In this document: positions 1-9,251 of the stretch, one piece after another
Numbering within the stretch: the first letter of the stretch is position 1
Layout of the letters: each line of letters begins with the position of its first letter
Assembly: GCA_018822665.1 (NCBI GenBank)
Contig: JAHJJX010000014.1
Span: 1-64,000, forward strand
Origin: a bacterium
GTDB taxonomy: Bacteria > Campylobacterota > Campylobacteria > Campylobacterales > Sulfurimonadaceae
DNA length: 64,000 nt
Reading direction: 5' to 3'
The notes under the pieces: model-generated
Database searches by the model: none
What the model saw: only the letters and a program-made list of their open reading frames with translations
Told to the model about the DNA's origin: nothing
Translations under genes and position numbers: made by a program

Positions 1-160
1 GGTAATAAATATGCTTGTTGTCTGTTAGAACTAAGGTACTCTTTTGCCATATAAAAATCTTTTTGTAATTGTATTTAGGAGTTGGTATTTTACTGTTTAG
101 TTGCTTATTGTTGGATGATTGGAGTCCGACAGACTCCTAGAAAAATCAAAAGGAGATGTA

Positions 161-670
161 ATGGATTACGAATTAACAAAAAAAGAGTTACTCAAACATG
201 CCAGAAATGCTTTTGAGACAGCTTCTACTCTAAATAATAATCAGCGCATAGAGGTTTATTTACAAAACGGTGAAGTTAAATCTACCGAGATATTAGATGA
301 AAACGATGCAATGGTATATTCTCAAAATAAAATTTTGTGTTACCAAATAGATGGATATGAATACTTGGAAGATGAAATCAAAACGTGGATTGATTATGCA
401 AGGGTGATTCAACAGCCGACAAATGAAACTCCCCTGCACGAGCCGACAGATATAGAAACTGCCATTCGTGAATTAATTCATGAAATAGCAAAAAGAAACA
501 CTATGCAAAAAGATATGGTCAGCTCGTATGAAGTTTTTGCGAATCTTCCGATGGATTTACTAGGAACAATAGAGCAACAGATTATTGAATACTGGTGGAA
601 CGCGGAGAAAAAAGAAAACGGTAAAAAACTTGCATCTGCCCAAATTGACGCTGCACTGCGAAGACTTTAA
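161..670 (+). CDS. hypothetical acidic protein (169 aa)
   Basis: I do not recognise a family. The open frame extends upstream to 119, but ATG 161 is preceded at a good distance by AAAGGAGA (149-156), so translation most likely begins there. The product is soluble, acidic and predicted largely helical, with no signal peptide or membrane segment and no cysteine-rich or catalytic motif that I can name. The C-terminal half (about residues 100-169) is rich in helix-forming residues and ends in a basic tail. It lies just upstream of ssrA on the same strand; the gene to its left is outside the window. Confidence 0.7.
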   Translation: MDYELTKKELLKHARNAFETASTLNNNQRIEVYLQNGEVKSTEILDENDAMVYSQNKILCYQIDGYEYLEDEIKTWIDYARVIQQPTNETPLHEPTDIETAIRELIHEIAKRNTMQKDMVSSYEVFANLPMDLLGTIEQQIIEYWWNAEKKENGKKLASAQIDAALRRL

Positions 671-723
671 AAGAACCCATTTATTTGAAAATATTTCTTT
701 ACTTTTCATATACAAAACTTTGA

Positions 724-729
724 TATAAT
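724..729 (+). promoter_or_regulatory. -10 box of ssrA
   Basis: TATAAT lies 9 bases before the mature 5' end of the tmRNA. The region upstream is T/A-rich and has no clear -35 box, as is usual for Campylobacterota housekeeping promoters. Confidence 0.55.
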
Positions 730-738
730 TCCACGCAT

Positions 739-1116
739 GGGGCTGACCAGGTTTCGACGGGATCAGGTAGCTTCTAATTGCATGTCGGACTGAGCACTTC
801 CGTTACGCGGCTCAACTTGCTTAAATGCAAACAATACAAATTACCGCCCAGCTTACGCAGTAGCTTAAGTTTCACCCCTCCGCAAGGAGACGGGCTGCTT
901 CACCTGTTGACTCTAGATAGGCAGGATTCGAAGTATCACCCTTATGTAGATATATTTTGTGTTTGTCTCATGCACAAAAAGAACCTTAGAGGCTCGTCTT
1001 GCGTAGCTTTGCAAGTTGTGTGAAGCAAGATTAAAACCCAAACGACTTTTCTAAACATGTAGACGTTAGGAGTAGCGTGGTTTCGGACTGGAGTTCGATT
1101 CTCCACAGCTCCACCA
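739..1116 (+). ncRNA. ssrA: transfer-messenger RNA (tmRNA)
   Basis: tmRNA rescues stalled ribosomes by acting first as alanyl-tRNA and then as a short mRNA that adds a degradation tag. The 5' end GGGGCTG (739-745) pairs with CAGCTCC (1106-1112) to make the acceptor stem, followed by A and an encoded CCA (1114-1116). The conserved 5' stretch GACCAGGTTTCGACGGG and a T-arm containing GGTTCGATT-like sequence (GAGTTCGATTCTC, 1091-1103) are present. It is a normal one-piece tmRNA of usual length. Short open frames seen across this region on both strands are artefacts of the RNA gene. Confidence 0.97.
827..868 (+). other. tmRNA tag-peptide reading frame
   Basis: The resume codon GCA at 827 starts the frame ANNTNYRPAYAVA, ending with TAA at 866-868. 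The ANN start and the PAYA-VA end are of the Campylobacterota type (Campylobacter jejuni has ANNVKFAPAYAKAA). This supports the placement near Sulfurimonas. Confidence 0.92.
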
Positions 1117-1153
1117 TCACTCATTCTATACAAATCTAATTCGCTTCTTTCAT

Positions 1154-3040
1154 CTAAACTGGTTTTGATTGCATCAGCACTTTATAAAAACGTGCAAAAA
1201 AACAAGCAGTATGCTGAATAGAATCCACACGTATCCATTGGCGGGTGAACTTAAATCGAAAACTTCCAATACTGTTCGCAGGTATTTTATGCGCGTATGT
1301 ATTTTCATAAGAATTATACGTATACATGAGATTCAAAGCCGCATCCATCATTGCTGATTTATACAAGTTTGCTTTGTCTGTGCGTCCTAGATATAGAGCT
1401 GTCTCATAAGCGGCAATAAGTCCTTCACAGCGTGAACCGTCTGGTAAAATATGTTCCCCGAATTTGTAAAAAAAGCCGCCGATATAATCAGGATAGGGGC
1501 TGTTTTCTTTTCTATACATGTGTGAAATCATTGCATCTGCATCATGAAAAATAAAATCTGTATAGGCAGGAAGATTCATAACTTCAACTTTTATCCACTC
1601 TTCTATCGCCTGCATCAGCCATGCATCCGCAGGAAGTGACAGAAAAAGGTCTTTATAACGTTGTGGGCGCTTGAAAACAAGAAAATCCATTGCTTTTTTT
1701 GCTCCTGTAAGCACCTTCTCTTTTAATTCGCTATTCCCCTCTGTAAAATGACGGTAATACAAGGCCAGCCCAAAAAGTGCCTCCCCTGGATAATAAAAGG
1801 AAAAGAGTGCACGTTTCGTTTTATTATCCGCTTCTCTGATTTCTTCCCCCTTATTAAAAAGGGGATGGATAAAATAACCAATCATCTCCCCTCTTTCATC
1901 AATGCGGGAAAGTATATGCCGCGCAAGCCCTTCTATCTGCTTAACATATATTTTGCTACTTGTTAAAATATGATGATGCATCAGGCTAACTAATGCTATG
2001 CCGGCTCCTCCAAGTTTCGATTTAGCATTATAAAAAGGGTAGCATGCGTATTCGCCATCAACAGAGTGCTCACGCAGTTGTAAAAGTAAAAATTTTATCG
2101 ATACCTCTGCATGTTGCAGATACGTAATATTTTTTCTAAGCTCATACGCTCGCAATAACGTAATTGTACCGCCAGAATGACGAAGAATATTATAATAATT
2201 TGGATTTTTTGGATGATTAAAATCAATTGTCGAATCTTTACTGCCATCATAGAAATATAGAAACCTTCCATCATTGCGCATATTCCGCACCAGCCAGTCG
2301 CAGGAATTTAACATGGTTTCTTTGAGACGCTGCGCATTGATTTGTGGCTGGAGTGTATTTCCGCGATAAAGCGCCAAAACATTCTTCTTGGACGTAATAA
2401 AAGCAAATGAACGTATTTTATAAAAATCAGTTTGAAGCGCACGGACAAGCGAAGCACGCCGTGTTTTGCTATCGGTCTGTTGTGCCAATCCGGTGCGCTT
2501 TGCCAAAAACTCGTAAATTTGTTTCATGGTCATTAAACTGTAAACATAAGCATCCGTTGGCATAAAAAAAATTGTTCTGCCTTTGTGGCTAAACATCAGT
2601 CCGTCAATACCCGGTTCAAAGCGATCTTTTCCAAGACGAAGAATTGTCGTACGCTTAGGATTACATAATTCTCTTTCGACAATTATTTCAAACATAATGC
2701 GACATTGTTCCTCATCTTCTATTGCAAAGTCTTTAAATCTATCGCATAAAGAAAGTTTTTTTACTGCATCTGTAATGCTTTCATGCAAGGTAGTTTTACG
2801 GCTTCCCCAGCGCAAGGGTTTTTGATTCGTCTGAAATAAAGTAATATATAATTGTGAGATTTCAGGATGAAATGAAAAGCAATAATTTTCTTCAACATCC
2901 ATTTGTACCTGCGAATTAGAATCTGTACACCGACTTACTAATGCACAACGTATAGCATGAAGCAGACGTTTTTCCGGAGCAAATTCCTGCTCAAAAAAGC
3001 GCAAATCATCTTGTTTGTTCTTAGGTATCGCACTGTACAT
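1154..3040 (-). CDS. AMMECR1-like / six-hairpin glycosidase-like protein
   Basis: This 628-residue cytoplasmic protein has no signal peptide. Residues about 30-230 resemble AMMECR1 domains (RFEPGIDGLMFSHKGRTIFFMP). Residues about 245-610 look like an alpha/alpha-barrel of the six-hairpin glycosidase or epimerase type, with repeated helical motifs such as LGGAGIALVSL and FYYPGEALFGLALYYRHF. I cannot name catalytic residues or a substrate. It is the last gene of the secretion locus: its ATG follows the TGA of the LuxR-type gene with only one base between, and it has no clear ribosome binding site, so it is probably translationally coupled. A role in modifying the adhesin or an exopolysaccharide is only a guess from position. 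Confidence 0.6.
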   Translation of the reverse strand: MYSAIPKNKQDDLRFFEQEFAPEKRLLHAIRCALVSRCTDSNSQVQMDVEENYCFSFHPEISQLYITLFQTNQKPLRWGSRKTTLHESITDAVKKLSLCDRFKDFAIEDEEQCRIMFEIIVERELCNPKRTTILRLGKDRFEPGIDGLMFSHKGRTIFFMPTDAYVYSLMTMKQIYEFLAKRTGLAQQTDSKTRRASLVRALQTDFYKIRSFAFITSKKNVLALYRGNTLQPQINAQRLKETMLNSCDWLVRNMRNDGRFLYFYDGSKDSTIDFNHPKNPNYYNILRHSGGTITLLRAYELRKNITYLQHAEVSIKFLLLQLREHSVDGEYACYPFYNAKSKLGGAGIALVSLMHHHILTSSKIYVKQIEGLARHILSRIDERGEMIGYFIHPLFNKGEEIREADNKTKRALFSFYYPGEALFGLALYYRHFTEGNSELKEKVLTGAKKAMDFLVFKRPQRYKDLFLSLPADAWLMQAIEEWIKVEVMNLPAYTDFIFHDADAMISHMYRKENSPYPDYIGGFFYKFGEHILPDGSRCEGLIAAYETALYLGRTDKANLYKSAMMDAALNLMYTYNSYENTYAHKIPANSIGSFRFKFTRQWIRVDSIQHTACFFARFYKVLMQSKPV

Positions 3041-3041
3041 A

Positions 3042-3689
3042 TCAATGTTTTTGAAGAAAAAGCGCTAATGAAAGTCGATCACGAAGATGAAACTTTTCAA
3101 ACATAGAATGCAAGTGTGCCTTGACGGTTCGCGGAGTTATTTCAAGTTTTTTCGCTATCTCTTTATTATTGTAACCCTTCACTATACAGTTCGCCACCTC
3201 TCGTTCACGATACGTGAGCGCTGTAAAAGGATTGCTATTTTGTTCTAATTTTTCTTGCTGTAATTGATTTGAATTTTTTGTTAGGGCTATATTAATAAGT
3301 CCAAGCATCTCTGACATATAGTTTTCCGGCAAGTATATGTTATTGGAAATAGCAACTTCAACGGCCAAACGAAGGTTGGTTTTTGAAGCCAATGCATTGC
3401 TATATCCATTTGCACCCCATTTAAGTATGTAAATTGCCATTGCCAGCGATGGTTCGGAGTCAAGTATTAATGTATTTAAATATACAGGATTCATTTGATT
3501 TAATATTTCTATATCTTCTACATTAAACAAGTGCATCAAAAGCAAATCGTACTCCAAAAAATCTTTTTGTCGCATTGCCAAAAGTTCTTCTTGTGATATG
3601 ACGGATACACTATACCCATCAGCGCTCAATGCCATAGATATACGCTCGGAGACAGAAAGTCGTTTACTGCAAAGTAAGAGATGTTTCAT
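3042..3689 (-). CDS. LuxR-family transcriptional regulator, degenerate receiver
   Basis: The C-terminal part (about residues 150-215) is a clear LuxR-type helix-turn-helix: LTYREREVANCIVKGYNNKEIAKKLEITPRTVKAHL. The N-terminal 120 residues have the alternating pattern of a response-regulator receiver. At the end of the third strand, where the phosphorylated Asp should be, the sequence is DLLLMHLFN, so the acceptor appears to be His, and the protein is probably not controlled by ordinary phosphorylation. It lies between the HlyD adaptor and the AMMECR1-like gene on the same strand, and so probably regulates this adhesin locus. No sensor kinase gene is nearby. Confidence 0.8.
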   Translation of the reverse strand: MKHLLLCSKRLSVSERISMALSADGYSVSVISQEELLAMRQKDFLEYDLLLMHLFNVEDIEILNQMNPVYLNTLILDSEPSLAMAIYILKWGANGYSNALASKTNLRLAVEVAISNNIYLPENYMSEMLGLINIALTKNSNQLQQEKLEQNSNPFTALTYREREVANCIVKGYNNKEIAKKLEITPRTVKAHLHSMFEKFHLRDRLSLALFLQKH

Positions 3690-3725
3690 TGGAGTTCCTT
3701 TAATTTATCTTGTAGTATTTTTACA

Positions 3726-5051
3726 TCATCGTTCATGAAAAGCATTTTTTTGTGCTTTAAGAATTGGTTTGAAAATATAATCGAGCACTGTCTTTTTCCC
3801 TGTGACTATATCCACATTCGCAATCATACCGGGAATAATATAGTGCTTTTGAGCATCTTTTTCAAGATAGCTTGTTTTTGCTTCCAACTTAATAAGATAA
3901 TAACTTTCTCCCTTGTCATTCACCATTGAGTCGGCACTGATATGTTTAACATTTCCCTCAATATAACCATAAATGGTGTAATCGTATGCTGTAAATCTGA
4001 TTGTAGCCTTTTGGTCTGGATGAATAAAAGCAATGTCTGATGGGGTAATTTTTGCTTCGATAAGAAGGGTTTCATCTGTTGGAACTATCTCTAAGAGATT
4101 CATACCCGGTTTAATAACACCGCCGATAGTATTCACAAAAATCTGCTTAATCGTACCATTTACCGGGGAACGTACTTCAGTACGGGTAACTTGGTCTTGA
4201 AATGAATGTTGCACACTCTTCGTTCGTTCGAGTTGTGCAATAACTTTGGTATATTCTTGTTGTGCATTTTGCTGGTTATTAAGCCGTTCTTCGTTAATTT
4301 TATTTTCAATTTCTATAATAGCATTTGCCAATCTAGGCAAACTCGCTTCCGTACTTTGATACTCTCCAAGGAGTGTGCTCGCTTCACGTTTGAGTTTTAG
4401 AAAAGCTGTTTCAGGTTCAATCCCTTTTTTAACCAAAGGTTCTTTAATTTTAATTTCCTGAGAGATGAGAGCATGGCTATCTTTTAATGCACTTATTTTG
4501 TAACGGGCTTCATTCAATTCGCTTGCTCTTTGTTTTTTCTGCGAGATATAAATGTCAATACGATTTTTAAGCTGTTTCTGATTCGCCTGATAAAGCTCCA
4601 GTTCATTAAGCAGATATACTTTTGGAACTCCTTTATTATTTAAATCGATGCTAAAAGGCTTGTCCTGAGCTTCACTTTTAAGTCTAAGTGAACGCACATA
4701 AAGTTCATTGTATGTTGTTTGCGCTTCTTCAAGGGAACTAAAAGACTGTTTATTATCCAGCTTAATTAAAATATCATCATATCGGACTGTAGAGCCCTCG
4801 TTGACTAAAATTTCTTTAATAATTCCGCCTTCATAATTTTGAATAATTTGGGTTTTCCCAGAAGGAATAACTTTGCCCTGTCCTTGCACCAATTCATCAA
4901 TTTGAGTTACATTCGCCCAGAATAAAAAGAAGATGGTGACACCAAAGATAATCCACAGCAGTAATTTTTCCAAGGTGGAGGTTTTGAGCAAAAAGGCAGA
5001 AGCCTTGCTCGACATGAATTCAATTTCATTTGAGTTAAAATTTGTACTCAT
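3726..5051 (-). CDS. type I secretion adaptor, LapC/HlyD family
   Basis: This is the periplasmic adaptor that joins the inner-membrane ABC exporter to the TolC-like pore. Residues 1-28 are cytoplasmic, one membrane segment follows (about 29-48, LLLWIIFGVTIFFLFW), then a biotinyl-lipoyl-like hairpin (GKTQIIQNYEGGIIKEILVNEGSTV), a long coiled coil (about 95-275) and the HlyD beta-barrel domain with the family signature around RSPVNGTIKQIFV and GGVIKPGMNLLEIVP. The length of 441 residues is typical. It begins 4 bases after the exporter gene, which implies one operon. The symbol lapC would fit by role. Confidence 0.93.
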   Translation of the reverse strand: MSTNFNSNEIEFMSSKASAFLLKTSTLEKLLLWIIFGVTIFFLFWANVTQIDELVQGQGKVIPSGKTQIIQNYEGGIIKEILVNEGSTVRYDDILIKLDNKQSFSSLEEAQTTYNELYVRSLRLKSEAQDKPFSIDLNNKGVPKVYLLNELELYQANQKQLKNRIDIYISQKKQRASELNEARYKISALKDSHALISQEIKIKEPLVKKGIEPETAFLKLKREASTLLGEYQSTEASLPRLANAIIEIENKINEERLNNQQNAQQEYTKVIAQLERTKSVQHSFQDQVTRTEVRSPVNGTIKQIFVNTIGGVIKPGMNLLEIVPTDETLLIEAKITPSDIAFIHPDQKATIRFTAYDYTIYGYIEGNVKHISADSMVNDKGESYYLIKLEAKTSYLEKDAQKHYIIPGMIANVDIVTGKKTVLDYIFKPILKAQKNAFHER

Positions 5052-5055
5052 GTGC

Positions 5056-7179
5056 TTACTCCATCATCTTTAAAATTTCTTCTTTAGGCCCATCCGCATA
5101 GACTTTTCCATTATTAAATACAATAATTCTCTCTACGAGCGAAAGAATCGCTTTACGATGTGTTATAACAACTACGGTGCTTTTGGATGTTGCACTCTGA
5201 AGACTTTCAATCAGATGCTTTTCATGCGTAGAATCAATTGAACTTGTCGGTTCATCAAAAAGATAGATTGGGTAATCACTTAATAACACCCTTGCGATAC
5301 CTATGCTTTGCCTTTGTCCGCTCGAAAGATTGCTGCCTCGCTCATGGATAAGCATATCTAATCCCATCGGATGCTGCTTGATAATTTTATCTACACCACT
5401 ATACTCACAGGCGCGAATAATCTGAGAAGATGTAGCATTTGGATTTTTTGCTAAAATATTTTCTTTCAGCGTACCGCTTAATAAGACTATTTCCTGAGAA
5501 ACATAGCCAATATTATTGCGAAGATTACTAGGGTTGATTTGGTTTATGTCCAAATCATCAATGTAGACTGCCCCTGAAGTAGGCGCATAAAGATTAAGAA
5601 TAAGTTTCAAAGCTGTTGTTTTACCCGAGCCCATTTCACCGAGAAAAGCTACTTTTTCACCTGGATGGATTGTAAAAGAAACATTTGAGAGTGCCTCTTT
5701 ATTGTCATTTTGGTAGTGAAAGTTTACATCGCGAAATTCTATTTTACCTTCAAACTGCTCTTTTTGTATAAACTCTCTATTCTCTGGATGCTCTATGTCT
5801 ATTCCCATCAGCCTGTCTATAAGAGCATAAGATGTTTTGGCCTGATAATATCCCTGCGCAATACCGGATAATTTACCTAATGGTGCAATGGAACGTCTCG
5901 ACAGTAATATAAAAGCGATTAATCCGCCCGTTGTCATTTCATTAATACTGATAAGATAAACCCCTGCAATAATAATAGCAACGGTATTTATATGCGTCAA
6001 AGCTTTAATTATCGTTTCCATGGAAGCAATCATTGTCTTATATGCATACGATTGCTGTGCGCCTTCCCCCGTCGCTTCTTCCCACTCAAACTGTGCATTT
6101 TTTTGAAGATTTAAGGACTTAACTGTTTCAAGAGCATTAATATTTTCAACTAATATACCCTGCTTGTAAGCATTTGCGTTGCGTGTTTGAGAAATCAATG
6201 ATTTAAGAGAACGGCGCTTAAAAAAAATGTATACAGCCATTATCATAAGTGTTACAATCGGTACAAACACAACATTGCCGGCAATAAAATACATAACAAA
6301 TAAAAATAAAAATAAAAAAGGCAAATCTACCAATACAATCATTGAAGTATTGGCTAAAAAATTACGAAGATAATCAAAATCTTTGATTGTACTTGAAAAA
6401 GCTCCTGTGGATTTTGGCAAATCAATCATTCGCATGTCAAGTATTTGCTGAAAAATTTCAGATGAAATAATGACATCTGTTTTTTTTGCGGAAAGTTCTA
6501 AAAAACTCGTGCGTAACATAGCTACAATTGCTTCAAAGAAATAAATAACTAAAAGTCCTATAGAAAACATCCAAAGAGTATCAAATGAATTATTTGGAAT
6601 AACCCGATCATAAACATTCATAATGAACAATGGTGTTGCCAATACAAAAATATTAATAAGTAAAGAAGCAATGACGGCATCCACATAAATTGAGCGCGAA
6701 AGCATAAAAATATCCCAAAACCAGTGCCCTCGGTCTGTTTTTTCTTTAATAGGGATAAATTTATTCATAATTGATTTTTTGATTAAAAACAACTTTCCAG
6801 TATATGCACGTTCAAGAGATTCAAGTTTAACAACTTGCGTTTTTCCATTAGGAAAGATTATCTCAGCCATTGCACTTTTATTGTCGATTTCAGTTAATAT
6901 ACAAGCCTGCTTCTTTTTTAAAATCAATATAACGGGTAAAACCAGCTGAGAAACGCTTTGTAAATCTTTGATAATAAGTTTTGACTTCAATCCCGCTTGA
7001 TGTGCAGCACGAAAAAAAAGTGATTTCGGATTAGATTCGGAATAAAGCTCAGGATACATTTTATCCGGCGAGGCAGGAAGACCGTTAACGAGGTGCTCTT
7101 TTGTAAAAGGTTTGTGATAATTACGAGTAAAAAGTACAAGTATTTCAAGCAACGGATTTTCTATCGCCTTGCGTTTCAT
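5056..7179 (-). CDS. type I secretion ABC exporter, LapB family
   Basis: This 707-residue protein fuses an N-terminal C39-like domain (about 1-135), a six-helix membrane domain (about 155-440) and an ATPase domain. The C39-like domain has no catalytic Cys, as in LapB- and HlyB-type exporters, so it should recognise substrate rather than cut a leader. The Walker A motif GEMGSGKTT is at 514-522, the signature LSSGQ at 618-622, and Walker B IYLFDEP follows. It should drive export of the repeat protein encoded upstream. A hairpin terminator separates it from the TolC-OmpA gene, so the exporter pair may be made at a lower level than the genes before it. Confidence 0.94.
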   Translation of the reverse strand: MKRKAIENPLLEILVLFTRNYHKPFTKEHLVNGLPASPDKMYPELYSESNPKSLFFRAAHQAGLKSKLIIKDLQSVSQLVLPVILILKKKQACILTEIDNKSAMAEIIFPNGKTQVVKLESLERAYTGKLFLIKKSIMNKFIPIKEKTDRGHWFWDIFMLSRSIYVDAVIASLLINIFVLATPLFIMNVYDRVIPNNSFDTLWMFSIGLLVIYFFEAIVAMLRTSFLELSAKKTDVIISSEIFQQILDMRMIDLPKSTGAFSSTIKDFDYLRNFLANTSMIVLVDLPFLFLFLFVMYFIAGNVVFVPIVTLMIMAVYIFFKRRSLKSLISQTRNANAYKQGILVENINALETVKSLNLQKNAQFEWEEATGEGAQQSYAYKTMIASMETIIKALTHINTVAIIIAGVYLISINEMTTGGLIAFILLSRRSIAPLGKLSGIAQGYYQAKTSYALIDRLMGIDIEHPENREFIQKEQFEGKIEFRDVNFHYQNDNKEALSNVSFTIHPGEKVAFLGEMGSGKTTALKLILNLYAPTSGAVYIDDLDINQINPSNLRNNIGYVSQEIVLLSGTLKENILAKNPNATSSQIIRACEYSGVDKIIKQHPMGLDMLIHERGSNLSSGQRQSIGIARVLLSDYPIYLFDEPTSSIDSTHEKHLIESLQSATSKSTVVVITHRKAILSLVERIIVFNNGKVYADGPKEEILKMME

Positions 7180-7205
7180 ACCCTATCCTTTATAAAAGAG
7201 AACAC

Positions 7206-7238
7206 GAAGGAAAAAACCCAATTCGGGTTTCCTCCTTC
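7206..7238 (-). terminator. rho-independent terminator or attenuator
   Basis: Read on the minus strand this is GAAGGA-GAAACCC, a GAATT loop, then GGGTTTTTTCCTTC, with a T run inside the 3' arm. It sits between the TolC-OmpA stop codon and the ABC exporter start. It could end the upstream transcript or reduce read-through into the exporter genes. Confidence 0.6.
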
Positions 7239-7262
7239 AAAATCAAGTCAAATGCTATTGTT

Positions 7263-9251
7263 TTAATGGTTGGCAGGAACTGAAACATTTTCATTATTAT
7301 TCATAATTTTAATTTCCACGCGGCGATTAAGGGGCTCACGTATTCCATCTCCTGTCTTAATAATTTGGTCTTGCGCACCAATCGGCTTAAGGATAATATT
7401 ACCAGCTTGAACCCCTCCCGATACTAGAATCTTCTTCACTTCTTTACAACGCTTCGCGGCCAACTTCGCACTTTCATCATTGCTTAATGCCGTATCTGTA
7501 TAGCCATAAACAATAATTTTATCTTGTTTACTGAGCGTCTCAATAAAAGACTCTACTCGCTTCTGCTCGCCGCCTGTAAAGTTGAAACTACTCTTGTCAA
7601 AATAAAAAACCGCATTGCCGTTACGATAAGCAGGTGCTTCTACGTAAGGAAGTGTCGTTTCTTGTTTCTTACCAAAGAGTTTAGGTTTTTGAACTTTTGC
7701 TTTTTTCTCAAGAGTATCTTCTTTATATTCAATATCTTTTGTAACGCTTGATGGCACATCAAAGCTTATATCATCAAGTTTAACCATATTGGCACAACCG
7801 ACATAATCTCTCCAGGAACCTTTTGGTGTATTAGAGCAGACATCTTCCTTTGCCGTAACATTATCTTCATCGGAATCGGTCACAATTTTTTCCGAATCTT
7901 CTATCTCATCAGTTTTTACATGTGCCGATAAACCTACATATTGGCGCATATTAATATTAAGCGCATCCGTGAGTTCACCCATTGCATCCAAAATGCGTAT
8001 CTTAGCTATTTGAAGATCAATCTCATTTTCAACAAGTTTTTTTTGAGACGAAACATAGTCATCATGCACAATCAGTAAATCTAAAAGCGTACGGTATCCA
8101 AGATTGAAATCTTCTTTGTAAGAATCAAGACGCTGCGTATTCAATTCTGCATGACGTTGAATAAACGGAATAATAACATTCAAGTTTTCAAATGAACTCC
8201 AAGCGAGCTGCGTTCCTTCAATTGTTTCACGTTTCAACTTTTCCATTCTTGAACTCTGTTCCTGAATTGCACTGCGATTTTTTTGCAATAATGCACTGTC
8301 TCGCGTACCGTTAAAGAGATTATATTTTAAAGAGACCAATGCAAGTGTTTCATGAAATTCCCCATCATAAAGACTACTGTTCACATTGTAACTATGACGC
8401 AAACTGGCATCAATTTGAGGATAAAAATTTTCTTTATTAATTTCATATTCTTCTTGATGTGCTTGTATTTCATAATTCATTACAAGAAGTGTCGGATTAC
8501 GTCTAAGAGCAATCTTGCTTACTTCACGGATAGATTGTGGCATCTGGAGATTTAAGTCCGGCATCAAGAACTCTTCTGCCGGTATATATTCGCCAAAGAC
8601 ACGATGAAACTTAATCAAAGCGTCTTGAAGATTATTTTGTTGAATACGAACATTCGCATAAGCTAGCGCTAATTTTGAACGTATCTCATCCATATCTGAT
8701 TTTCTGGACACTCCAGCTTCTTCCTGCTCCGCCATGTCATTAAAAAGCTGTTCGTGTTTTGCAAGGGAGCTTTGCTCAATATTTAGTAATTCTTTTTGCT
8801 TCAGAACTTCTAAGTATTTTGTTCCTGTTTCAAGGGCATGGTCATTGGCCATTTCCATAAAATACCATGCAGCCGAAGCTATACGAGCTTTTTCTTGTGC
8901 TGTTGCATTTATTGTTGAAAATCCTGCGAACAGGTTTTGCTTGAGTTCTACATAGTATTGCTCAATATGCTTAGACCTGTCGGTATATATAGAAGATTCA
9001 TTCCAGTTGCGGTCACTATATCCTATATCTGCGCCAACATTAAGAACAGGATAATACCCACCATAAGCATTTTCATAATCTTGTATTGTCTGTCTATAAG
9101 CATGCAGGCGCTCTTCCACCACTGGGCTAGTTTTCATTGTCGTCTCAATTGCTTCGCGAAACTCCAACGCTCCCAAATTACCTGCAGAGACAACCATAAG
9201 TGCACATGCAACAATGGAGTGTTTAAAATATTTAGTGTACACAGATAACAT
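7263..9251 (-). CDS. TolC-family outer-membrane pore fused to OmpA-like domain
   Basis: This should be the outer-membrane channel of the type I system (LapE role). ATG 9251 is chosen over the longer frame to 9278 because GGGAG lies 8 bases before it and it gives a clean signal peptide (MLSVYTKYFKHSIVACALMVVSAGNLGA). Residues about 28-430 are a TolC-like repeat of paired coiled coils. A linker of about 110 residues follows, then an OmpA-like peptidoglycan-binding domain (about 546-650) with FYFDKSSFNF, VYGYTDTALSNDESAKLAAKRC and the NRRVEI motif. Ordinary TolC proteins end before the linker, so the fusion adds about 220 residues. The start overlaps the end of the upstream gene by 20 bases. Confidence 0.9.
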   Translation of the reverse strand: MLSVYTKYFKHSIVACALMVVSAGNLGALEFREAIETTMKTSPVVEERLHAYRQTIQDYENAYGGYYPVLNVGADIGYSDRNWNESSIYTDRSKHIEQYYVELKQNLFAGFSTINATAQEKARIASAAWYFMEMANDHALETGTKYLEVLKQKELLNIEQSSLAKHEQLFNDMAEQEEAGVSRKSDMDEIRSKLALAYANVRIQQNNLQDALIKFHRVFGEYIPAEEFLMPDLNLQMPQSIREVSKIALRRNPTLLVMNYEIQAHQEEYEINKENFYPQIDASLRHSYNVNSSLYDGEFHETLALVSLKYNLFNGTRDSALLQKNRSAIQEQSSRMEKLKRETIEGTQLAWSSFENLNVIIPFIQRHAELNTQRLDSYKEDFNLGYRTLLDLLIVHDDYVSSQKKLVENEIDLQIAKIRILDAMGELTDALNINMRQYVGLSAHVKTDEIEDSEKIVTDSDEDNVTAKEDVCSNTPKGSWRDYVGCANMVKLDDISFDVPSSVTKDIEYKEDTLEKKAKVQKPKLFGKKQETTLPYVEAPAYRNGNAVFYFDKSSFNFTGGEQKRVESFIETLSKQDKIIVYGYTDTALSNDESAKLAAKRCKEVKKILVSGGVQAGNIILKPIGAQDQIIKTGDGIREPLNRRVEIKIMNNNENVSVPANH

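Noticed and set aside
121-137. Inverted repeat GGAGTC-CGACA-GACTCC before the first gene
   Set aside because: The stem is only six base pairs and has no T run. The upstream gene is not in the window, so no function can be argued.
778-1133. Short open frames on both strands near 778-1133
   Set aside because: They lie over the tmRNA gene, whose conserved ends and tag frame are clear.
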